The position numbers were made by a program, and so were the translations under genes. From positions 1-31,818 of the forward strand of contig CALBNP010000028.1 of NCBI GenBank assembly GCA_937896505.1: DNA of 31,818 nucleotides, in the 5' to 3' direction. This document shows, one piece after another, positions 17,865 through 24,765 of the stretch. How positions within the stretch are numbered: position 1 is the stretch's first letter; each line of letters begins with the position of its first letter. The notes beneath the pieces were generated by a model. The model ran no database searches. It was not told where the DNA came from and saw only the letters and a list, made by a program, of their open reading frames with translations. The stretch comes from an uncultured Bacteroidales bacterium. Lineage in GTDB: Bacteria > Bacteroidota > Bacteroidia > Bacteroidales > F082.

Positions 17865-19999
17865 ACCAAGAAGAAGCCCGTCAGCGCATCGCCGCACTAA
17901 GCGACGAACTCGAACAGCACAACTACAACTATTATATCCTCGCCCAGCCTACCATCAGCGACTACGAATTCGACATGAAACTCGAAGAGCTGGCGCGATT
18001 GGAAAAGGCATTCCCGGAATTTCTGTTGCCCACCTCGCCCACGCAACGCGTTGGCGGTGGCGTCACCAAGGAATTCAAGACCGTAAAGCACCGTTATCCC
18101 ATGCTTTCGCTCGCCAATTCCTACAGCAAGGCCGACATCGAGGATTTCATCACCCGCATCAAGAAAACGATTGACGGCGAAGTGGAGTTTTGCTGCGAGT
18201 TGAAGTTCGACGGACTGAGCATCAGCCTGCAATACGAAGACGGCGTGCTTGTGCGTGCCGTGACGCGCGGCGACGGCACACAAGGCGATGATGTGACCCT
18301 CAATGTGAAAACCATTCACACCGTTCCGCTCAAGCTACATGGCGATTATCCTCCCTTTTTCGAGATGCGCGGCGAGATTGTCATGCCGTGGAAGAGCTTC
18401 GACAAACTCAACGAAGAATGCATCCGCAACGGGAAGAGCACCTTCGCCAATCCAAGAAATTCAGCGGCTGGAACTTTGAAACTCCAAAAGTCGTCGGAAG
18501 TGGCCAAACGCCACCTCGAGAACTACGACTACTACATGATGATGGACGACTTGGAGAGCCGCTATTCGACTCACTACGAGAGTCTTATGGCCGCCAAACG
18601 CTGGGGATTCAACATTTCCGAGCATATCCGCATCTGCAAGACGGTTGATGAGATTTTCGACTTCATCAACTATTGGGATGTGGAACGTCACAATTTGCCT
18701 TTTGCCACAGATGGCATCGTGCTGAAAGTGAATAGTTTCGCGCAACAAGAAGCTTTAGGTTTTACCGCCAAGTCACCGAAATGGGCCATTGCCTACAAAT
18801 TCAAGGCAGAAGCCGTTGAAACAGAACTGCAAAGTGTTGACTTCCAAGTTGGACGACATGGAACCATCACTCCTGTGGCCAACCTCTCCCCTGTCGCTTT
18901 GGCAGGTACTATCGTGAAGCGCGCCACCCTGCACAACGCCGATTTCATCAAGGAACTCGACCTCCACGACGGCGACATGGTGTATGTTGAAAAAGGCGGC
19001 GAAATCATCCCGAAAATCACTTCCGTCAACTTCGACAAACGCAAGGAAGGCAGCCAACCCGTTGCATTCACGAAAGTCTGCCCCGAATGTGGAGCCACTC
19101 TAGTGAAAAACGAAGCCGAAGCCGCTTGGTATTGCCCCAACAGCATGGAATGTCCCGCACAGGTGAAAGGTCGTATCGAACATTTCGCTTCACGCAAGGC
19201 CATGGACATTGAAAGCATCGGCGAAGGCAAGATTGAGATGCTTTACGACAATGGTTTAATCAAAAATATCGCTGACCTATATAATTTGAAATTCAACGAC
19301 TTATGTGGTCTTGCGAAAGAACTTCCTGTCCTTGACGAGAATGGTGAACCTACAGAAAAGACACGCATTGTCAGAATCCAAGAAAAAGGAGCGAGAAATA
19401 TTTTGGATGCCTTGGAAAAGTCGAAATCGGTGCCTTTTGAAAGGGTATTGTTCGCCTTGGGCATTCGCAATGTCGGCGAAGTGGTGGCCAAGACCATCGT
19501 TGAGCATTATCCAAATATCGACGCCATCATCAACGCTTCGGTTGAAGAACTGAGCGAGATTGACACCGTTGGACTAGTCATCGCCGAATCGGTGAAGGCT
19601 TTTTTCGACGAACCGCACAACATGGAGATTGTCAACCGTTTGCGCGAGGTTGGACTGCAATTTGCACAAGCCAAGAAAGAAACCTCCGACAAGGCGCAAG
19701 TGCTTGAAGGTCTTTCGTTTGTAGTGAGTGGAAAGTTCAGCATCGAACGCGACGTGCTCAAGAAGATGATTGAAGACTTTGGCGGCAAGAATGTCAGTAG
19801 CATCTCGTCAAAGACCAACTATGTGGTTGCTGGCGACAACATGGGACCCGAAAAGAAGAAGAAAGCCGAATCGTTGGGCGTTCCCATCATCGACGAAGCC
19901 ACGTTTATGGAAATGATTCACCAATCTCAACCCGAAACAGCGGCTGCTGAACAGAACAGAAGCACCGCGTCAGAAACACAACTGTCACTATTCGAATAA
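17861..19999 (+). CDS. ligA: NAD+-dependent DNA ligase LigA
   Basis: Seals nicks in duplex DNA in replication and repair, using NAD+. 712 aa, with the full domain order: Ia/adenylation domain (N-terminal helix RIAALSDELEQHNYNYY; adenylated Lys115 in ELKFDG), OB fold, a four-cysteine zinc finger (CPEC ... CPNSMEC, about 407-430), helix-hairpin-helix repeats (around 510-590) and a C-terminal BRCT domain (GLSFVVSGKFSIERDVLKK to about 690). A short Glu/Ser-rich tail ends SLFE. Start overlaps the upstream membrane-protein stop (ATGA). A bidirectional-type hairpin follows about 100 bp after the stop. Confidence 0.97.
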   Translation: MNQEEARQRIAALSDELEQHNYNYYILAQPTISDYEFDMKLEELARLEKAFPEFLLPTSPTQRVGGGVTKEFKTVKHRYPMLSLANSYSKADIEDFITRIKKTIDGEVEFCCELKFDGLSISLQYEDGVLVRAVTRGDGTQGDDVTLNVKTIHTVPLKLHGDYPPFFEMRGEIVMPWKSFDKLNEECIRNGKSTFANPRNSAAGTLKLQKSSEVAKRHLENYDYYMMMDDLESRYSTHYESLMAAKRWGFNISEHIRICKTVDEIFDFINYWDVERHNLPFATDGIVLKVNSFAQQEALGFTAKSPKWAIAYKFKAEAVETELQSVDFQVGRHGTITPVANLSPVALAGTIVKRATLHNADFIKELDLHDGDMVYVEKGGEIIPKITSVNFDKRKEGSQPVAFTKVCPECGATLVKNEAEAAWYCPNSMECPAQVKGRIEHFASRKAMDIESIGEGKIEMLYDNGLIKNIADLYNLKFNDLCGLAKELPVLDENGEPTEKTRIVRIQEKGARNILDALEKSKSVPFERVLFALGIRNVGEVVAKTIVEHYPNIDAIINASVEELSEIDTVGLVIAESVKAFFDEPHNMEIVNRLREVGLQFAQAKKETSDKAQVLEGLSFVVSGKFSIERDVLKKMIEDFGGKNVSSISSKTNYVVAGDNMGPEKKKKAESLGVPIIDEATFMEMIHQSQPETAAAEQNRSTASETQLSLFE

Positions 20000-20097
20000 T
20001 TTACATTTCATTATTGAATTATCGAAATGCGCATTACCGAAATGCCATTTCGCTAATTCAAAAAAAGTCATAAATTTAGTGTCTGTTTTGATTTTTC

Positions 20098-20146
20098 AAA
20101 AAAGCCTATGTCATACCGACGAAGGAGTGTATCTATAGGCTTTTTT
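20098..20146. terminator. Bidirectional-type hairpin between ligA and the C-S lyase gene
   Basis: A 12-bp perfect stem: AAAAAAGCCTAT (20098-20109) pairs with ATAGGCTTTTTT (20135-20146). The A/T arms give U tracts on either strand, so it could terminate both converging genes. The 25-base loop contains GTCATACCGACGAAGGAG, resembling dispersed Bacteroidetes repeats. Confidence 0.8.
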
Positions 20147-20148
20147 GA

Positions 20149-20212
20149 GTGAAGCAAATAACAATAATAGATTTCTTCCCTACGGTCGAAATGACATTGT
20201 TATTTGTTTCAC
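20149..20212. repeat. Second large hairpin with GTCATTTCGACCGTAGGG unit
   Basis: Arms of 17 bp (20149-20165 and 20196-20212) pair with one mismatch. The interior, read on the minus strand, contains GTCATTTCGACCGTAGGG followed by GAAGAAATCT, a sequence type I know as a recurrent intergenic repeat in Bacteroidetes. It directly follows the terminator hairpin, so two inverted repeats are stacked between converging genes. Confidence 0.75.
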
Positions 20213-20234
20213 CTAAATCAAAACGACTCTCAAC

Positions 20235-21395
20235 TCAAAACACCATTTTCAGTCGCCGCATCGCTTCTTCCACTGTGCTTCGCGGGCAAGCCAAATTGAC
20301 GCGGAAGAAATTCGTTCCTTCCTTGCCAAATTCGCTGCCACGATTGAAACCGAGTTGGGCTTCCTGTGTCATCTTGCGCCACATTTCCTCTTCCGAAAGC
20401 CCGTAGCCATTGAAATCGAGCCACATCATGTAGGTGGCTTGTGGCTTGAAGAACTTCACTTCGGGCAGGTTGCTTTTCAGGAAATCAGACACATAATCGA
20501 CATTACCTTGTATATATTCAAGCAGTTGATTCAGCCATTCGTCGCCGTAGGTCATGGCAGCTTGTGTGGCAACTTTTCCGAAGATATTGCCCAAGTCGGC
20601 CTCCATGGAATGCACATAGCCATTCACCAAATCGCGAAGCTCGGGATTCGGCACGATGCAAGTCGATGTGGCCAAACCCGCCAGATTGAAGGTCTTGCTT
20701 GCCGCATGGAAAGTGATGCTATGTTGTGCAAATTCCTCATTGATTGACGCAAAAGGCGTATGCTTGAAACCTGGCAAGACCAAATCGCAGTGGATTTCAT
20801 CGGAGATGACCGTAACGCCATTCCTCATGCAGATTTCGCCCAACCGCGTCAGTTCCTCACGCGTCCAGCAGCGTCCGACGGGATTGTGAGGATTGCACAG
20901 AATCAGCAGTTTAGCCGTCTTGGTCTGGCGTTCAAGCAAGTCATAATCCATCACATAACCATTTTCACCTTTTATTAATGGATTATAGACCAACTTCCTG
21001 CCATGATTGCCAGCCGCATGGTGGAATGGCGGATAAACCGGCGACTGTATCAACACCTCGTCACCTTCCTTCGTCAAAGCCATGACGGCCATCATGAAGC
21101 CGCAAACCACTCCAGGCGTGAAAAACATCCATTCCTGCTTCACTTCCCATTGGTGGCGACGCTTCAGCCAGCCTATAATCGACTGGAAATAAGCATCATC
21201 CTTGAAGTGATAACCATAAACAGGATGCTCGGCACGCTGTTTCACGGCATCGCGGGCGAAGTCGGGGGTTTCGAAATCCATGTCGGCCACCCACATGGGA
21301 AGAACATTTGGATTGCCGAACACATTCTTGCGCAAGTCGTACTTAACGCAGTTAGAATCAGCACGATTCACTATCTTTTCGAAGTCGTATTTCAT
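20235..21395 (-). CDS. MalY/PatB-type PLP aminotransferase (cystathionine beta-lyase / C-S lyase)
   Basis: A 386-aa fold-type I PLP enzyme of the MalY/PatB family, which cleaves C-S bonds (cystathionine to homocysteine, or cysteine conjugates to thiols). Family marks are visible: N-terminal MKYDFEKIVNRADSNCVKYD, LPMWVADMDFETP, PVYPPFHHAAGNHGR, CNPHNPVGR, SDEIHCDLVLPG, and the PLP lysine in SKTFNLAGL at Lys234. The C-terminal FFRVNLACPRSTVEEAMRRL is typical. Length and all motifs are complete. It faces ligA across the stacked hairpins. The promoter sits so close to the start that the mRNA may be leaderless. Confidence 0.93.
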   Translation of the reverse strand: MKYDFEKIVNRADSNCVKYDLRKNVFGNPNVLPMWVADMDFETPDFARDAVKQRAEHPVYGYHFKDDAYFQSIIGWLKRRHQWEVKQEWMFFTPGVVCGFMMAVMALTKEGDEVLIQSPVYPPFHHAAGNHGRKLVYNPLIKGENGYVMDYDLLERQTKTAKLLILCNPHNPVGRCWTREELTRLGEICMRNGVTVISDEIHCDLVLPGFKHTPFASINEEFAQHSITFHAASKTFNLAGLATSTCIVPNPELRDLVNGYVHSMEADLGNIFGKVATQAAMTYGDEWLNQLLEYIQGNVDYVSDFLKSNLPEVKFFKPQATYMMWLDFNGYGLSEEEMWRKMTQEAQLGFNRGSEFGKEGTNFFRVNLACPRSTVEEAMRRLKMVF

Positions 21396-21399
21396 TGTA

Positions 21400-21430
21400 C
21401 AAAAGTATTTTCGAACTGCAAATTTGCAAA
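21400..21430 (-). promoter_or_regulatory. Promoter of the C-S lyase gene (possible leaderless start)
   Basis: Minus strand: -33 TTTG (21430-21427), 19-bp spacer, exact -7 box TACTTTTG (21407-21400). The start codon begins at 21395, only 4 bp after the -7 box, so the predicted transcription start falls at or just next to the ATG. Confidence 0.6.
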
Positions 21431-21469
21431 AAAATCACGTCGGCATGTCGGGCGTAAGCAGAAAAACTC

Positions 21470-21477
21470 TATTTTTG
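21470..21477 (+). promoter_or_regulatory. Putative -7 box for tRNA-Tyr
   Basis: Exact TAnnTTTG match (TATTTTTG) 38 bp before the tRNA 5' end. No clear -33 partner. Confidence 0.45.
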
Positions 21478-21515
21478 CAGCGTCAATCCGGAAGGATGAC
21501 GTTCTTCGAAATGTT

Positions 21516-21597
21516 GGGGGAGTCGCATAGTGGCAATTGCAACAGACTGTAAATCTGTCCTCGGATGAGTTCGGTGGTTCGAGTCCACCTTCCCCCA
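21516..21597 (+). tRNA. tRNA-Tyr (GUA)
   Basis: 82 nt, class II with a long variable arm, no encoded CCA. Acceptor stem GGGGGAG (21516-21522) pairs with TTCCCCC, discriminator A at 21597. The anticodon loop CTGTAAA between ACAGA and TCTGT arms gives anticodon GUA. The T arm is GGTGG-TTCGAGT-CCACC. An immediate hairpin terminator follows. Confidence 0.93.
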
Positions 21598-21601
21598 CTC
21601 C

Positions 21602-21636
21602 AAAAAGTGAATTGCAAAAGCAGTTCACTTTTTTTT
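21602..21636 (+). terminator. Terminator directly after tRNA-Tyr
   Basis: Stem AAAAAGTGAA (21602-21611) pairs with TTCACTTTTT (21624-21633), with the T run continuing to 21636. It begins 5 bp after the tRNA. Confidence 0.85.
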
Positions 21637-21693
21637 GTGAATGGTATTTCGGCATTAAATTTCATTTTTTTGCCGAAAAAAGTTAAATTTTTC

Positions 21694-21722
21694 TTGTCTA
21701 TTAAATTATTTATCTATTTTTG
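21694..21722 (+). promoter_or_regulatory. Promoter of the RRM protein gene
   Basis: -33 TTG (21694-21696), 18-bp spacer, exact -7 box TATTTTTG (21715-21722), 45 bp before the ATG. Confidence 0.6.
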
Positions 21723-21767
21723 CGCTGATTTAGTGATAGATAATTAAACCATAAAAATTGCACTAAT

Positions 21768-22088
21768 ATGAAAATCTTTGTTGCAAAACTAGCCTTTAAC
21801 ACCACTACTGACGACTTGAGAGCCTACTACGAACAATTTGGTTACGTTGAATCGTGCCGTGTCATTATGGATCGCGAAACGGGCCGCTCGAAATGTTATG
21901 GATTCGTAGAAATGCCCAACGAAGCCGAAGCCTACAAGGCCATCGTTGAGACTGATGAAATGGTATTCATGGGCAACGAACTTCAGGTAAAGAAGTCGCG
22001 TCCGCAAGCCGAAACACCTGCCAAACCGGCAAAACAAGAGAAGCCTCATAGGCCACACAAGACCTTTACAAACAAAGGACAGAATTAA
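21768..22088 (+). CDS. RRM-domain RNA-binding protein
   Basis: A 106-aa protein with one RNA-recognition motif. RNP2 is IFVAKLAF (residues 3-10) and RNP1 is KCYGFVEM (near 43-50); together they bind single-stranded RNA. After the domain (about residue 80) comes a Pro/Lys/His-rich basic tail (AETPAKPAKQEKPHRPHKTF), typical of small bacterial Rbp proteins, which are often cold-induced or post-transcriptional regulators. It has its own promoter and is flanked by two tRNA genes. The in vivo targets are unknown. The long A/T-rich leader has no other gene. Confidence 0.93.
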   Translation: MKIFVAKLAFNTTTDDLRAYYEQFGYVESCRVIMDRETGRSKCYGFVEMPNEAEAYKAIVETDEMVFMGNELQVKKSRPQAETPAKPAKQEKPHRPHKTFTNKGQN

Positions 22089-22108
22089 ATTTTTCGGAAA
22101 ATACGATT

Positions 22109-22134
22109 AGGTATTGAAAAAATACCTATTTTTG
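22109..22134 (+). terminator. Hairpin merged with a -7 promoter box between the RRM gene and tRNA-Arg
   Basis: AGGTATT (22109-22115) pairs with AATACCT (22121-22127) around a GAAAA loop, then ATTTTTG. The same bases give an exact -7 box TATTTTTG (22127-22134) 17 bp before tRNA-Arg. It may end the RRM transcript and start the tRNA transcript. Confidence 0.55.
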
Positions 22135-22151
22135 CAGACGCTTAAGGCAAT

Positions 22152-22225
22152 GGTCTGGTAGCTCAGCTGGATAGAGCAACAGCCTTCTAAGCTGTGGGTC
22201 TTGGGTTCGAATCCCAACCGGATCA
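22152..22225 (+). tRNA. tRNA-Arg (UCU)
   Basis: 74 nt without CCA. Acceptor GGTCTGG (22152-22158) pairs with CCGGATC, discriminator A at 22225. D arm GCTC...GAGC, anticodon stem ACAGC/GCTGT with loop CTTCTAA (anticodon UCU), T arm TTGGG-TTCGAAT-CCCAA. tRNA 3' ends like this are common integration sites, and the DNA to its right looks like an integrated element. Confidence 0.95.
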
Positions 22226-22239
22226 CTAAATATTCAACC

Positions 22240-22274
22240 AACCCTAATTGATAATCAATCAGTTAGGGTTTTTC
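22240..22274 (+). terminator. Terminator after tRNA-Arg
   Basis: AACCCTAA (22240-22247) pairs with TTAGGGTT (22263-22270), with an inner TTGAT/ATCAA pairing, followed by TTTC. It is probably either the tRNA terminator or the edge of the inserted element. Confidence 0.75.
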
Positions 22275-22296
22275 TTTTGGAAAAATTTCGCTTCTC

Positions 22297-22333
22297 AGCC
22301 CACATTTAGCCCACATTTGAAAAATTAGCCCAT
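22297..22333. repeat. Tandem direct repeats next to the tRNA-Arg (possible integrase arm sites)
   Basis: Two perfect adjacent copies of AGCCCACATTT (22297-22307, 22308-22318) and a third partial copy AGCCCAT (22327-22333). Direct repeats just beyond a tRNA 3' end are what tyrosine recombinase arm-binding sites look like; this is an inference because no integrase gene is in the window. Confidence 0.5.
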
Positions 22334-22426
22334 CGTTCGTAGCCATTTATCACATAATTATAGATGTTTTTCCCCTTCCCTCCCTCTTCAAAAAACTCTT
22401 TTCACTGAATAGCAACAACCATTCAT

Positions 22427-22434
22427 TATTTTTG
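22427..22434 (+). promoter_or_regulatory. Putative -7 box of the 320-aa gene
   Basis: Exact TATTTTTG 49 bp before the ATG at 22484. No clear -33 element. Confidence 0.4.
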
Positions 22435-22483
22435 CTAATATTGTAGGCGACAATTTTGCTATTAACCTTCAAACCCTTTTGCC

Positions 22484-23446
22484 ATGTCGTCGCCAAGATT
22501 TCGCCATCAGCCAAGAAAGTCAATCAACGATTTTCTTTCAGAGAACATCCCAAACCAAATTATCTACAAATGCCTAAAAGATAATGTTGGATTGTCAGAC
22601 CCTACCATCCTCGACGCTTTCAACAATGCTTATTCCATTTGCATCGAAGTTATTGCCAATCCCGACCTTCACACTGCTCGCAGCGAGAACTTCAAAAACG
22701 CCTTTTCAATCAACCAAGATTCCCTATTGGCCAACAGCATCGCATTCGCTCTACTATCCTTCCATGAAAAGGCGCCTATACTTAGCCGATTCCTAAACAA
22801 CCTGAAAGACCTGCTTTACCGCCAATTTGAAGCCATCTTTCAGCCCCTTCTCATTGCAACCAGCGCATTGACCCCAATTCAAAAGAACTCAGTCAGTTTT
22901 CTCCCACCTTCCTATGTGGCCGAAACGCCTATCATTTCTCCAGATAAGCAATATATCAGCATCCCGAAATTGATGCAAGGCACCAAGGACCTGCCAAAAA
23001 GTGATGCGATGACAGTTCTATCTTTCCTCCGTCGTAATTTGCTGGAGGCCTATGGCGATTGGGGTGAAGTCCTGACGATGGAAATAGATAGGGTCTCTCG
23101 GCTTCCCGAATCAGCCCCTACCATAAGCAGATACCGCATTGCCAAAGACCATCAAACCACCTTTGTCAAGCTCCTCAAAATCATTTGCCAAACGCACATC
23201 TTTGAAACCACCGACGGCAAACACGTCTCCAATTTCGAGGACTTCATCCGCGACATTGCTTCCTTCCTCAACACGGACATCAAGAACCCTTCTTCGCTGC
23301 TGGCCGCTTCGCGTCGCACTGAAAACTTCATGGCCATCTTCGACACCATCCACGACTATGCCCTGGACTACTACACCAAAGAAGATGCTCTTGACCAAAA
23401 ACGCGCCAACAACCAGTCTCGTTTTCGCCAAGGTGAAATTTTTTGA
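22484..23446 (+). CDS. Helical protein of unknown function, mobile-element associated
   Basis: A 320-aa protein that I cannot assign to a family. It begins with a basic, arginine-rich stretch (MSSPRFRHQPRKSINDF), is mostly predicted alpha-helical, and ends with a charged tail (EDALDQKRANNQSRFRQGEIF). It has no signal peptide or transmembrane helix. Its position, between a tRNA end and an excisionase-like HTH gene followed by a BT4734/VirE-type gene, suggests an element-encoded replication, regulatory or integration accessory protein. A terminator-like hairpin lies after its stop codon, so it is probably transcribed apart from the HTH gene. Confidence 0.7.
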   Translation: MSSPRFRHQPRKSINDFLSENIPNQIIYKCLKDNVGLSDPTILDAFNNAYSICIEVIANPDLHTARSENFKNAFSINQDSLLANSIAFALLSFHEKAPILSRFLNNLKDLLYRQFEAIFQPLLIATSALTPIQKNSVSFLPPSYVAETPIISPDKQYISIPKLMQGTKDLPKSDAMTVLSFLRRNLLEAYGDWGEVLTMEIDRVSRLPESAPTISRYRIAKDHQTTFVKLLKIICQTHIFETTDGKHVSNFEDFIRDIASFLNTDIKNPSSLLAASRRTENFMAIFDTIHDYALDYYTKEDALDQKRANNQSRFRQGEIF

Positions 23447-23498
23447 ATATAGGTGTAATTGAGGTGTAATTCACATCTCTTCACAAACCCTCATCTTT

Positions 23499-23531
23499 GC
23501 CCACGATTTAACCGCCGTGGGCTTTCTTTTT
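23499..23531 (+). terminator. Terminator after the 320-aa gene
   Basis: GCCCACG (23499-23505) pairs with CGTGGGC (23516-23522), followed by TTTCTTTTT. It separates the 320-aa gene from the HTH gene. Just before it is a direct repeat AGGTGTAATT (23452-23461 and 23463-23471, imperfect). Confidence 0.75.
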
Positions 23532-23569
23532 GTGGCCACAAGAATCCCGCAGCACAAAACAGAAATAAT

Positions 23570-23941
23570 ATGTCAGTAGAAAAATTAACTTTCGACCAAA
23601 TGCCTTCAGCAATCGCAACCATTTTGGAGAAAGTCACCGAAATGAGCGAAATGATGCAGTCCAAAACTCAATCCGCCGACGATGCTGTTTATTTAACCGT
23701 TGAGCAGCTTCGCGAATATCACCCCGACAAACCGTCTGATTCAACAGTCAGAAGATGGATTCGCAAAGGCTACATCCCCTATTATAAAGATGAAAACACG
23801 CGCCGCATAAAATTCAAGAAATCGGAAATCGATGAATGGATTGAAAAAGGACGCAGATTGTCCAAGAAGGAACGCGATGCCATATTTGACCAACAAACAC
23901 GCTCGCGCCGTTATGCCTTAAACGAAGAATTTGATGACTAA
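23570..23941 (+). CDS. Excisionase-like helix-turn-helix protein
   Basis: A 123-aa DNA-binding protein of the MerR-like HTH_17/excisionase group. The core domain lies at about residues 38-90: YLTVEQLREYHPD, then STVRRWIRKGYIPYYKDENTRRIKFKKSEIDEWI, the usual helix-turn-helix plus wing layout. The basic tail (RLSKKERDAIFDQQTRSRRY) is typical of element-encoded copies. I use the ATG at 23570; the frame is open further upstream, but that part overlaps a terminator hairpin. The next gene starts 17 bp after its stop, suggesting one operon. Such proteins control excision or initiate element replication genes. Confidence 0.85.
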   Translation: MSVEKLTFDQMPSAIATILEKVTEMSEMMQSKTQSADDAVYLTVEQLREYHPDKPSDSTVRRWIRKGYIPYYKDENTRRIKFKKSEIDEWIEKGRRLSKKERDAIFDQQTRSRRYALNEEFDD

Positions 23942-23958
23942 CTCAAACCCCTCGCGCC

Positions 23959-24411
23959 ATGAACCCCATACCCATATCATCAGAAAAATATTGGGAGGTG
24001 TCAGGATGTCAAAAGGCATACATTGCTCCCAAGTACAACGGCATAAACCAACCCTTCTTTTCCCTATTCCGTTGCCCCATTCAGACGACAACACCCTGCC
24101 TGTCTATCAATTTGGCTGATGCCTACAACTACATCATTTCGCCCTATGCCAAGGAACGCACCGAACAATTAAGGAAAATCACGGACACGAAGCAGCACAG
24201 TCAATTCAAGACCGTCTCTTTCGATTTCTGCACCTTCTCAGGCATCTTCTCAAAGAGAACCGACAGAAACCTGATTTTCCACTCCAACCTTATCTGTCTC
24301 GACTTCGACCATCTTCCAGATGTCGAAGCCACCTTCAACGCACTCCCTATACCCCTTCTTCTCAATGTATTTGGAAACAACACCCAAATAACCGTCCCTA
24401 TTAATAATTAG
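23959..24411 (+). pseudogene. BT4734/VirE N-terminal domain protein, truncated
   Basis: 150 codons that match the N-terminal domain of the BT4734/BF3469 (VirE-N type) family of mobile-element proteins, normally several hundred residues long and often joined to a primase or VirE-like ATPase part. The family signature is clear: SPYAKERTEQLRKITD, then FDFCTFSGIFSKRTDRNLI and NLICLDFDHLPDVEATFNAL. After about residue 129 (around 24345) the resemblance ends; the rest (PIPLLLNVFGNN, then stop) reads the opposite strand of the SIR2-like fragment. The gene has thus lost most of its 3' part. It is probably inactive. It is co-directional with the HTH gene 17 bp upstream. Confidence 0.75.
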
Positions 24412-24663
24412 ATTCACAAACTCCTTCTTCTTCTCTTCAAACGGCATCACGTCTACTCCATAACGTCTATGGCAATAAATTTGATACATCTCTTCCAGCT
24501 CATAGGCATAGGCAAACTCCACGAGTTCCTTAAGCATATCATTCCAGTCATTGGCTTTTGGATATGCGTTCTTGGTAAATCCTGCACCAATCAGAGCGGA
24601 AACCATTTCAGCATCATATTTACGCTTTAATTGTTGTAGTATTTCAAGTTCTGTCATATTCAT
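24250..24663 (-). pseudogene. SIR2-like defence-type protein, N-terminal fragment
   Basis: The first about 110 of 137 codons resemble the N-terminus of SIR2-like (SIR2_2) proteins, which in many phage-defence systems are NAD+-degrading effectors. The nucleotide-binding motif is IGAGFTKNA (residues 25-33), then WNDMLKELVEFAYAY and the helix GYLGVVSKYIEKKGY. After about Glu110 (24334) the frame runs into the antisense of the truncated VirE-type gene (VEGGFDIWKMVEV...), so the C-terminal part of the NAD-binding domain and any effector region are gone. Too short to be a working SIR2 enzyme. The family call rests on motif and layout only. Confidence 0.6.
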
Positions 24664-24765
24664 CTATCAATATCTATTTATCGGGTTCAGAATCCTTTGT
24701 TGTAATGATTGCCCACCTGAACTTAAACTTAAATTGCAACATCTGCAACGAATAGTCAAAATCTA

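Larger units (their letters stand above)
22226..24345. mobile_element. Remnant of an integrative element at tRNA-Arg
   Basis: From the tRNA 3' end there are direct repeats, an unknown 320-aa gene, an excisionase-like HTH gene, and a BT4734/VirE-type gene that stops after its N-terminal domain. This gene order is common in Bacteroidales integrative and mobilisable elements. No integrase, relaxase or conjugation gene is present, and no second att copy of the tRNA 3' end was found in the window. The right limit given is the scar position, not a proven end; the real element may extend over the defence-like genes. Confidence 0.55.

Noticed and set aside
23459..23569. N-terminal extension of the excisionase-like protein
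   Set aside because: The added codons overlap a clear terminator hairpin and have no family resemblance.
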